Source of the DNA: Nymphalis io
Taxonomy: Eukaryota > Arthropoda > Insecta > Lepidoptera > Nymphalidae
Reading direction: 5' to 3'
Assembly: GCF_905147045.1 (NCBI RefSeq)
Contig: NC_065890.1
Location: 1,240,001 to 1,304,000 of the forward strand
DNA length: 64,000 nt
Both the position numbers and the translations under genes were made by a program. The notes beneath the pieces were generated by a model. The model saw only the letters and a list, made by a program, of their open reading frames with translations. It did not search any database and was not told the origin of the DNA. This document shows, in pieces, positions 32,704-43,600 of the stretch. Every line of letters begins with the position of its first letter. The stretch's first letter is position 1.

Positions 32704-32836
32704 TCAGTTGGCGGGCGGGCCGGTGAAGCTGAAGGGCTGCTCGTTGGTGACGAGGTTGGCGCGCGGGGCGGTGGTCGGCTGACCGATTCCAGCTTCGAGG
32801 TTGGCAGCCGACGTCCTCATGTCGTCTACCGACGCC
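32704..32836 (-). other. fwe: flower distal alternative last exon
   Basis: Acceptor ..CTTCCTCAG; enters in phase 2 and encodes a 44-residue tail including 'NLVTNEQPFSFTGPPAN'. The 'QPFSFTG' ending is the type found on the ubiquitous Drosophila isoform. Confidence 0.85.
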
Positions 32837-35800
32837 CTGAGGAAGTGGACCGTACACTTCAATTTACTAAGTACAACTATATTTAAATGAAAAGGTGATT
32901 TAAAAAACTCATTAACAAAAGAAAACAATTGTTTAGCAGGACTTACGTGCTTTTGAAAAGTACTATGTATACAGATTACAAATACAAAAAAATATAACAA
33001 AATATTTGAAGCATAATCTCTCGTAGTTTAAATGTAATGAAAAAAAAATACTGAAGCGTAAATCACATTTATTTTATTGTTAATTGATAATTGATATTTT
33101 TATTCGTACTGAAACACTACATTAAATATTTCAATATAATGAAAGTATCAAAAATACGTTTGTAATTTTATAAATAGATAAAAAATATTCGAACGATATT
33201 TATTTAACTACATATGTACCATAACTTTTCGCCAGTTTATAACTTTATTTAACGAATTGAATCCAACCATTCATTATTAAACTGAAAAAGTATAGGAGAC
33301 TAAAGCTCTAGCAACACTAATTTAAAAGAAATAGGAGAGATCATTCCGTTGTGCTGGAATAAAATAACACTAGACTGTAGAACATGCTGAAAGTGTAAAA
33401 AAAAACGTAAAGGTATTATATTTTTTTTATTAAAAATGGTATAAGGTGGCGGCAAGTGGGTCGCCTGAGAGACATGTATGACACCATCGCCCATAGAAAG
33501 AAATATTAAACATAATCTACATCGCCAATGTGCCAACCAACCTTGGGAACTGTGATGTTATGTCCCTTGTGCCTGTAGCTACACTAGCTCACTCACGCTT
33601 CAAACCGGAACACAACAATAGTAAGCTATTGTTGCGTGGCGGTAGAATATGATATAAGTGTATTATTTGGTTTGGGTACCAAATAATATAGATATAAATA
33701 TAAGTGAAATATAAAACTTAGTCCTCTAGTTTGTTCCTAGCATGCGGTATTTCTAGGACATCGGTGCGACGAAGCGACTACAAGTGCGACATGCGGTAGA
33801 AACTTTGCAAATAAAGCAAGCTGGTTATAGTAACCCATGCTAGCGAGCGGGATTGCCTTAGTTGGGGCGCCACACGTCAGGGTCCTCCATGAGGGTGACG
33901 GTGTGGTCCTGCGCCGCGGGCCCGGGCGGCGTGCTGCCGCCGGCCGCCATGGCCGCCATGTCGTCGCGCGAGCCCCTGTACCCCACACACACACGCACAC
34001 GTACGGCCACGAACGACAGTATCATTTACGAAAATGCATCCCTTTGTACAGTGTTTCTTAAACTGGGTCAGTATGGGCGACTTTAAACTATGGCAGGTCA
34101 GCCTTGGTACCTCGGTACCAGCCTCAGTAAAGTATGAGGTATTTTTATGCAAAAAAATTATCAATCAAAATATATGTACATCAAATATGATATTTATTTA
34201 TATATTATTCCAAATTAAAGTCAAATTGTATCACAGCAATGGAAAGATAATTCTTTTTTTTTTTTTTTCAAAATTCAAATTAACATTCTTAAAAGTAAGC
34301 CGTCTCGTTTAAGTAATCACTTTGTCCTTTATCTATAAATATTGTTAAATATTAAATCAACGACGACAGAAAGAGAGAAATCAATGTTTAGCCAAACCGT
34401 ATTCTATTTTACCGAGTACCAAAATTAAGTTTGACACTCTCGCTCAATAACCCTCATAAGTGTTAGACAGAGACAACAAATAATTAAAACAAAGACAATT
34501 AGTACCATATTTAAACCCAAAACATTAATACGTTAGAACAAGAATTGAAGTAAAAATCAAAATATTCCTTACTTCTTTCCTAGCGCCATCATTCCGTATA
34601 TAATTCCAGTGCCGAATATCAGACCGCTGCCGAACCACGTGCTCGCGCTGAAGAAGCACATGAAGAACGGAGGTAGCGCCAAGCTGAATCAAACAATTTT
34701 ATTTATTAGTAATGTTCATCTAGACAATGGCACTGCTACAAGTACAAAACACTTATTAAGCCTACAACATGCTAATTCAGGTATCCATATTTGTGCAAAC
34801 AACCAACTGCACGAAATACTACTGTCCTAAATACCTACAAATCGGAGCATATGAATATAAATCGTAATATTTCCGTTATTGTTGGTTTTACGTTTTCCCA
34901 ATAGACATATCTAATTATAGTGTTTGTAGCGGGGTCATTATTTAAAAAAGTGCGTTTGACAGTTGTTCGTGTCAGAGCAGTGAACGTTATGCATCGAGGT
35001 CTTTGTTTTGTTTTGTTTCGTAAATACTACACTAATTTAAATGTACCATATTTTTTACAAAAAGTAATATAAGTGTATTACGATTGAAGTAAATTATATC
35101 ACAACTCATCCCAAACATAAACCTCACCTCAAATATTTATACTTACTATATAATAATAATAATATCATGGGACATTTTTCACACACGGCCATCTGATCCC
35201 AAATTAAGCTTGTACAGAGCTTGTGCTATGGAAACCAGACAACTGATATACTACATACTACTAATTTTCTTTTGTAAATACATACTTATATAGGTAATTA
35301 CACCCTCACACTCAGGACAAACAGACATGTTCATGCTCACAAATGTCTGTCCTGGGTTGGAATCGAACCCACAATCTTCGACGTGAAAGGCAAGTATCTA
35401 CCAACCACGCCAACTGGCTCGTCAAATAATAATATATTATTATAATATATGATATAAAAAATAATAATGTATGTAACTAATAAATTTAGTTCGATTATCG
35501 CTTACCCAATATATAATGCTGCCTTATTCCAGTATGGACGTGTCTCGATCCTATCGGAGAGAGTCTGCACGTAGTCGATGAAGAAGCAGCAGCACGGCGC
35601 CTCGCACACTATCACTATGAAGCCTGCCAACATCTGCCAGACGCCAGCAATCAAACACTGGATATTCATAAATATAATTCCAGTGCAATTGATGAGTCCC
35701 AGGATTATGGCAACTGAAAAATAAAGTTAATGTTGTATTTTTTATTTTATTTTAATCATGAACATATATCAATAAACTGAGATGGCCCAGTGGTTAGAAA

Positions 35801-38800
35801 GCGTGAATCTTATGATTGTAAGTTCAAGCCACTGTGTTTATAATTCATCTCGTGCTTGACGGTGAAGGAAAACATCGTGAGGAAACCTGCATGTGTCTAA
35901 TTTCATTGAAATTCTGCCATATGTGTATTCTACCAACCCACATTGGAGTAGCGTGGTGGAATAAGCTCCAAATCTTCTCCTCAAAAGGGAGAAAAAGCCT
36001 TAGCACAGCAGTGGGACATTAACAGGCTGTTACTGTACTGTATTTCAATTATGAATTACAATAAATTTTTTTGGGTTCCACCATTTACAAGATAATACGA
36101 ATGTAATTATTAGTTTATATAGTTTCTTGCCGATTGTTCTCGATAGAATCTACAATCCGATCTAGGTCGACAGGGAGTTCTACATTGAATTTCATTCTTT
36201 AAAATTACGATTCAAAGGTACTTATAAGAGCCTACTTGAATAAAGAATATTTCATTACGAGACACCATTTGAGTCGCAAAATATTTTAAACTTGTAAAAT
36301 CAAAGGATTCCATCGCGAGAGTCAACAAAGCTTAAAATCGAATTTTGAAAGTTATCGAGCGATTTTTTTTTTTCAAATATAAAGTAAACGAACGATGTCT
36401 TAATTATTTTTATAACTATTAAATATTATTTCCCTAATTCCTGGGGGAAAGTGCAACGTGCCTTAATAAGCCTTACGATTAACCCCCACCCCCCTCGGAA
36501 TGATATTGACGTGTTCCGTCCATGACGAATTTACCGTAAACAAAACAAATAGTACTTCTATTTTTTCTTATGTCTCCATCTCTCTGTTAAGATACCGTAG
36601 TGTTCTCGAATGATGTCAAGCATTACTCGTTAAATAAGTTAAATGAAACCGAAATAGTTAATAATGTTTAATAATTTATAAAAATTGTCAACGTTTGGCC
36701 GTAGTCGTGAGTTATAATTAGTTGCGGCGGAGGGTATTATCCAATCAATGTAGCTTTAACTAAGAAGTATATGAAAAATACAATTATTCTTTAGCGAATT
36801 TCACTAAATGCGATCTAATGAGAAGTTAAATGACTGTAAGTTATTGTTGGTAAAACACTGATTAATTATTTATGATTATATTGTAATTATTACTTTTATT
36901 TTTAATTAATTTCTTCCCGCGGCTTCGTTAGCGTGTTAGTAGTAGCGTGTACCTTACGTCATTTTCTGTATCCCATACAACGTTTATGCAAAATTTCATG
37001 ATGATCGGTTGAGCAGTAAACGTGAAAGCATAGCAAACAAATAAACTAACAAATTCACTTTTGCATTTATATAATATTTTTCTCTAAATGTTTATTTTTT
37101 TATTTAATTGACCGAAGTTTAGAAAGAATTTGAAAGAGTTTATTAACTAGTTTAGTTTCACACTACCTGAAGGAAACTGAAACTTATTGTGTTTTCAAAG
37201 TAGTTAAGTAGATGGTATTCAGCCACCATAAACTTATAAAAATATGTTTTATTATCTATTAGTAAATTTTGAACCGAATTTCTTAGGGTTATTAAGCCTT
37301 CCGGCTTTGGCTTCGGCTTCCGCTTGCTATAGCCAATTAATCTTTCGCTTCGGTCAAAAATCGACCTTTGGTCGGGCACTACATACATATGTATTTACAT
37401 TTATAGTAAAAGAGAAAACAAAGTTTGTAATTTTCTAATTAAGTTAGCACAACTAAAAGTAATTATTGAGCTAATTAAATTTAATGTTCTAACGAGCTGT
37501 CGAATAATGGACGTACGTTATGTTCGAGTATATAATTATATTTTATTGCACGAAAGTGCAATTTACAATCGATATACGATTGTATATAGTCATAGATTCG
37601 TGACATGAAAGAGTGTTAGGACCTTCGTACTGAAATACGTATATCATTACTTACATAACATTGTAAATTAAACAGAAAAAAACCCGTTAATTCTGCAAGT
37701 ATTTCTTTTTTTATCGATGTTTTGTTTTTATTATCTATATAAGTATGTATATACAAAGAAAAAATAGTATATGTAGTATATCAGTTGTCTGGTTTCCATA
37801 ATACAAGGTCTGTACAAGCTTAATTTGGGATCAGATGGCCGTGTGTGAAAAATGTCCCAGGATATTATTATTATTATCGAGTCCAGCGTTCCCTATATAA
37901 AAAAGTATATAAACATTATGCAAGGAAATTACATCCAATCAAACATTTATCTAACGCATAAGATTTTGTCAAAATGAGAATGAGAAATCCTGAGATGAGC
38001 ATGTTCAAACAAACGAAATCTATAGATTTTATAATATTAACATCAATCTGAAGATCCTGAAATCGTCGCGCGTAAGTTAATCATAAACTTCGTCTCATCT
38101 TAAGCCGAGATGGCCTAGTGATTGGAACGCGTGAATCTTAACCGATGATCGTGGGTTCAAACCCGAGCAAACACTACTGAATTTTCATGTGCTTAATCTG
38201 TTTTTAATTCATCTCGTGCTTGACGGTGAAAAAAAACATCGTGATGAAACCTGCATGTGTCTAATTTAATTGAAATTCGGCCACATGTGTATTCCACCAA
38301 CCCGCATTGGAGCAGCATGGTGGGATTAGTTCCAAACCTTCTCCTCAAAAAAGGAGAGGAGGCTTTAGCTCAGCAGTGGGACGTTTATAGGCTGCTGCTT
38401 TAAAACTCATTTCAATCAGCAGTGCTGTAAGAACCCACTTTATTTCTCGTGATATACTATTCTGATGCGTGTAGTTTTGAAATATTATTATGATCAATGG
38501 CGCATGTCACTTTCTGACATTTTACAACCGATTTCAGCGGTGTCTCGAGTGTGTTCTTACAGATCAGCGCTACTGTTTTGTCTCGGGACAAATAGACGGT
38601 ACATGATTATTATTTAATAGCTCTCTTTCTTATTTTATTTATTTAATTTGTTAATTTTCATATTTCACTTATGTTTTGGGTGTTTATTTTTTGTTTATAT
38701 TAATGTAATATTCGAAAAATTATATGTTAGGTTTTATTAATGCTCATTATTTTATTCAATGTAATAAAACAGTTTGTTTCCAAAATGAATAAATAATTTT

Positions 38801-40173
38801 TTCATTGTAAAATAATGATATGATTTCAAGATTTACAAGTCTCAATAGATAATCATTTCTATTGAATTTGCATAAAATTGTAGTCCAGAGTCGTAATTTT
38901 AATAACAATTACAAGTTTTAAATTTGAATAGAATTAATTAGTTCAACAGGTTTTGTTATTCAATTAGTAGCAAAAGCTAACTTATCTATATTATATTTAT
39001 ATTATAAAGGAGGGGTTTGTACATCTAAATGCGCTAATAAATAATAATCATAAGAATTACGAGTAATGGTCACTCCCTAAGGTCAGAGCAGTAATAATAA
39101 AATTCAAACAAACTGAAGGCAACACATCTTTTAAAAGCTCATTTGTGTATTATTTTATTTCATTTCTAATATGAAATATGTTTGATGTGTATGTATGTTT
39201 AAAAACACATTTAAACACAGCGTCAGCAGATTGTGCAGCACCCAAAAAAGCTGATAAGGATTTCGATGCCAAGAATAAAAATAAATGATAATAGTTTTGT
39301 AGGTATTCATAAATTGAGGTTTTAATGAAGTTATTAATATTTCAATATATAACGATGAGCATTATATAAGAGTTAAGAGATTAGACATTTAGAGAAAGGG
39401 TATATATGTATAATATTTAACAAAAGCTTAAATGTCTTAATAATTTACTTGCTTATGTAATTCCCAAAGTAACTCAAAACTAAATGTGGGTGTTAAAATT
39501 ACTACATGTTTAGCATATTAGACACCCACTAGGATTTATATAGGTACCAAATTATTATATTAATTTAAGAGTAATACTTTGCTAATTATTAAAACAAAAA
39601 TTGTAACAGACAAATAAGTGACATAAATTTTATCAAGAAGTAGATTGAAAAGTGTCCTGATCTTATTTTACCACTAAAAAAATTTGATTCAGATATTATA
39701 ATATTGCAAGCTGTTTTAAATGTCAGTCAAGATATCAATGTTTACCCAACGAGAAAAATAAATCCAATCATTCTCTTCAAAAATAATAGTTTAGGACTGT
39801 TTGGACAATAAGACTGCTGATAAGATAAAAAGTTAAGACATTATTTCTTCTATTTTATTGTAATTGAATAGTTTTGATGTATGCAGAAGTCTCTGTATAC
39901 ATCAAAACTATCTTCTTATCCGTATATTTAATATTGATACATATGAAAAATATTAAATTATACGTACTGAAACTGCCAACTGTTCCCAACCCCCGACCAG
40001 CGTAGCGCATCCACCAAGGAACGTCATCTTTTTGGATATTGTCGCCCCCTGGGCGATTCATAAGCATCGATATCTTGTCCGCGAACGACTGCAATTTTAA
40101 TGCACATATTTATTTACACTTAATTTATACTAATATATTATTATTTTTTATATATCTGACAAAATTTTACCAT
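32704..40173 (-). CDS. fwe: Flower (CACFD1 family) membrane protein, alternatively spliced
   Basis: Exons, in gene order: 40173-40171 (ATG only, then GT donor), 40088-39968, 35713-35506, 34683-34573, then either 33975-33858 (stop TAA, 186 aa) or 32836-32704 (stop TGA, 191 aa); both totals are whole codons. Blocks diagnostic of Flower are 'SFADKISMLMNRPGG', 'PWWMRYAGRGLGTVGSF', the membrane segment with the acidic 'VCEAPCCCFFIDYV' motif, and 'GSGLIFGTGIIYGMMALGKK'. The family spans the membrane several times, sits on synaptic vesicles and plasma membrane, is linked to Ca2+-dependent endocytosis, and in Drosophila its C-terminal isoforms mark winner or loser cells. The ATG-only first exon is inferred: it is the nearest ATG with a donor in the right phase. 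Other first exons are possible. Confidence 0.9.
33430..33655 (-). mobile_element. Family-B retroposon in a flower intron
   Basis: Matches the family consensus through 'ccaaccttgggaactgtgat', 'ttgtgcctgtagctacact' and 'caaaccggaacacaacaata'. Poly(T) at 33421-33430. Confidence 0.68.
33858..33975 (-). other. fwe: flower proximal alternative last exon
   Basis: Acceptor ..GGGGTACAG; same phase as the distal exon, 38-residue tail, stop TAA at 33860-33858. Contains 'DDMAAMAAGGSTPPGP' and ends 'EDPDVWRPN'. GC-rich. Its use excludes the distal tail. Confidence 0.8.
35155..35425 (-). mobile_element. tRNA-headed SINE (family 2) in a flower intron
   Basis: Complete copy; ends 'tcatgggacatttttcacac' on the left and 'accacgccaactggctcg' on the right. 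Confidence 0.78.
35780..36042 (+). mobile_element. tRNA-derived SINE (family 1) in a flower intron
   Basis: Head 'gagatggcccagtggttaga', then the 'ctcgtgcttgacggtgaagg' and 'cagcagtgggacattaacag' blocks. Part of the region between the head and 'aattcatctc' is missing. Confidence 0.78.
36043..37734. other. flower intron sequence
   Basis: No exon seen. At 36915-37075 is a dispersed-repeat-like stretch ('cttcccgcggcttcgttagc', then 'aaaatttcatgatgatcggt'), of a type found widely in insect genomes. At 37300-37380 there is an imperfect 'ttcggcttc' repeat. Confidence 0.45.
37735..37875 (+). mobile_element. SINE family 2, 3' half only
   Basis: From 'atctatataagtatgtat' to 'gtcccaggatattattatta'; the tRNA-like head is missing, a 5' truncation. 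Confidence 0.7.
38101..38400 (+). mobile_element. tRNA-derived SINE (family 1) in a flower intron
   Basis: Complete: head 'gccgagatggcctagtgatt', B-box 'gggttcaaacc', 3' end 'ctcagcagtgggacgtttat'. Confidence 0.82.
38401..39860. other. flower intron, AT-rich, no feature recognised
   Basis: No exon and no dispersed repeat noticed. Confidence 0.4.
39868..39911. repeat. 19-bp intronic hairpin, 6-nt loop
   Basis: Arms 39868-39886 and 39893-39911 pair completely except for one G-T position. It lies 57 bp inside the flower intron from the donor of the 'SFADK' exon. Confidence 0.8.
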
Positions 40174-40643
40174 TTTCGAAAAATCAATTCACTGCTCTGT
40201 CAGCTGTCAGAATTATTCCTCCTCAAGTCCTCCCCTCAGCCCACACTAATTCTGTGTTCTAAGTGCCTATAGATAATAAATAGAATCTTACTGTCACTTA
40301 GTGTGTTAAAAAGTTATTCGATGTAACATAAAAATATTTTTATTTTAAATAATATACACCAAATATATTATATGGACTTAGTGCTTTACGTAAAAACTCA
40401 CGCTATGAAATAGTTTTTTGAAAAATGTAACATATTTTTAATTAGTTGAAAATGTCAGATTACAAATTCAAGTTAAACTCGTAAAACGAACCGAATCTCA
40501 TTTTATGTCGAATGGCTGTCGGCTTCAGTGTCGAGTTCGTGAATTAATTTAATCAACTTTTTATGCAAATATACTAACTATTTTACTGATAAATTAACTT
40601 CTAGTTTTGTGATTAATGTGTAAGCTTGAAGCTTAATGCAAAA
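40174..40643. promoter_or_regulatory. Shared upstream region of flower and Ge-1
   Basis: The two start codons diverge and are about 470 bp apart, so both 5' UTRs and promoters must fit here. No clear TATA box for either gene. Contains 'cagctgtcag' (40200-40209) and a moderately GC-richer stretch at 40195-40260. Confidence 0.5.
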
Positions 40644-43600
40644 ATGCAACCTACGACAATGCTTCCAAAACTTACAGATACAACGCAAACGATGTAAGTA
40701 ACTTTGTATTTAAAATTTGCTTATGTGATATTTTTAGGAAAAAAGCGTTTAACTTTTCTCCAATAAAATTATGCCTTAATTATAAAGAACACAGTATAAC
40801 ATAAACTCACTAAATATAGGTATAATATAAATACGAACTTGATATAACCTGCTAAAGTTTAAATTGGTGTCGTGAAAGCAGATTATCTGCATCGAAAATG
40901 TTACTTCGCTTAAAATGAGAGATCTTGCAATTAAATCTACTACGTATACAAAAAATATTGCTCAAATAAAATTGGTGGTTAAAGCTTATTAAATTAATTT
41001 GCTTAAACATATTAGTGTGATGAATTTTATAACTTCAAATAATAAATATACTAGTTTTACATATGAATTACGTGTCTCTAGCTCATTTTCGGAGGGTGAT
41101 GGTGTCTGTAGTTCAGAAGTTTATGCATCAGATGTAGTAGTAACAACTAATGCTGGTAACCATAACCATGGTAGTTCTAAAGTGAAGCTGAAGAATCTTG
41201 TGGACTACAATTGGGAGCCCAAGTTCTACCCAGGCCAGTTATTGGCAGTTCACATTAGTGGCAAATACTTAGCATATAGTATCAAAGGTAAGATTATTTT
41301 TGTAATATATAGTTGTACTCTTAAGATTTGACTAAGTGATTAAATTAAATGATTTCTTTTTTCTAGCACCCAATGCTGCTAACCCTGGCACATGGAATGG
41401 AATGGTTCGTGTAGTATATAACCCTGAACCAGGCATTGATAGAAGAACACTTATCAAAGGCATGAAAGGGGAGGTTAGTATCTTTCTATCAAGTTAAATA
41501 AAAATAAATTATTTACAGAAAACAGAATTGCATCTTTGGTTTCTGTGTGCCTTTTAAGTAAGGTGTTGTCCAACTCTCATCATTGAACTTGACCTGTTGC
41601 CACCCTAGACCTATTTTTCAATTTTACAATAATATATATAAGAAATCTAAATATATAATATTAACATTGTCCTTCCTTGCATTCTTTTTTTATTACAGGT
41701 GCAAGATCTTGCTTTCGCACATATTCCAAATCAAGTTGTCTTGGCCAGTATTGATGAGATGGGAAACTTTTATATACATGAAATTGAAGTCACTGAAAGT
41801 GGACTCCGGTAATACTCGTTGAATTATTATTCATAAAAAAACAAAGATAGTTTTTAGTAGCATGAATGGCTTATAAACTATGTATTATATATTCCAATGG
41901 TAAGAGGAGTAAAGATGAACAAATCATAGATACATATTCCAAGCAATTTGCTCTCATGCAAAAAGTTCTGCTTTATTAGGTGCTATAAACAGTTCTAGAT
42001 TAATATATTTTTATTTATAATACAAATCTATTTCAGTTAACTACTTATTTTCACTTTAATGTTACTATTAAACTTCTAGTAGCAACTTCGTCGAAATTCG
42101 AAAATGCCATTTTTTGATGAATCCAAAATCAATGCCACAGAAAATTAAGAAGTTAACACATAATGTTATTTCAAATGCAAGTCAATGTTGTTATACCTTC
42201 TTTTGCCATCGGAACCAATTGATTCATACCACCAGTTGAACCAGTTAATATTTTAAGCGAGCGAGTTCACTTTGATGAACTTTACAGTTGCACTCTATCG
42301 GCGGAGGTGCGCGAGGACACCGGCGTGGGTGGCAGCACGCACCGCGTAGTGTGGTGTCCTTACATTCCCGACGAGGACGACGCACCCGACGACGACGTGG
42401 CACGTCTGTTGCTCACCACGCACGCCAACCAGGGTCAGTACCACTGCATCTACTGCACTGGCTCGCATGAATCGTTAAAACAATAATTTTATAGTCGACT
42501 TAAAATGACATTACCTTAGTTCATTACGGACATAATGAATATTGTCGCCAGCCCGCATGTGGAACATCCGCGCGTGCTCGGCGCTGTGCGGCGCGGCGGG
42601 CGGCGCGGGCGGCGCGGGCGGCGCGGGCGGCGCGCTGGGCGCGGGCGCGGCGCTGGCGAGCGGCGCGGGGCGCGGCGCGGGCGCGCACGGGGGCGCCGTG
42701 CTGGCGGCCGCCTTCTCGCCCGACGGCACGGCGCTCGCCACCGCCGCCGCGGACGGATACGTCATGTTCGCGCAGGTACGCTCCCGATGGTCCGGGAATG
42801 TTAACTTTCCTCGTCGTTCTGGTCGGCGTGGATGTGGGTTGCGAAGATGGCTTTTATAAATATGCTATCTTCATAGATACATTTTATGTCTAAAATATTT
42901 TTTGCACTCCAAGGTTAGTGTTATCGTATATAAGATTGTATTTCCATTACAATATCCTCAACAAATGTAGAATACCTAACCTAACCAATCATTGTGTATT
43001 GATGCTCATTCACAGGTTTACATGAACAACGAGAGCAGCCCGCGTTGCTTACACAAGTGGCAGCCGCACGGGGGCAAACCCCTCAGCTGTCTCTTCTTCC
43101 TTGACAACCACAAGAATTACAACACAGAGTAAGTTCTAATCTAAAACAATAAGAGTTATGGATACAACAACCGTATTACATGCTCAAAATTTATAATGAA
43201 TCTATTTTAATATCTAACCAATACATTTTTTTTATTTTAGCGTCCAATTCTGGAAGTTTGCTGTAACCGGTGCTGAAAATAATACATCCATCAAAATTTG
43301 GTCATGCAAATCATGGAACTGTCTCCAATCAATTACATTCTCTCCTTCCCTGGGCGCAGAGACCCTGGGCATGAAGGCTATGTTGGATACCAGTGCTAGC
43401 TACTTATTACTATCTGATTTTAAGACAAGAAGTCTTTATGTGTTAAACATGGCCAGAGACAGTGAGGACATGATGGCCTATTGCAAAAGTATATCTGAGT
43501 TCCTCTTGCCTTACCCCGTGTTGAGTTTCTGTATCGTCGATGCCGGTGAGTAGACAGTGTATATGAGTAATTGAGCCACTCGATGATAAGTGGAAACAAA

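Noticed and set aside
33737..34164. Several overlapping frames around 33737-34164
   Set aside because: Caused by the GC-rich flower last exon 33858-33975 and an adjacent CA-rich stretch; only one frame fits the flower splice phase.
42511..42859. Open frames on both strands around 42511-42859
   Set aside because: Shadows of Ge-1 exon 42552-42775; only one frame joins the neighbouring exons in phase and encodes WD40 sequence.
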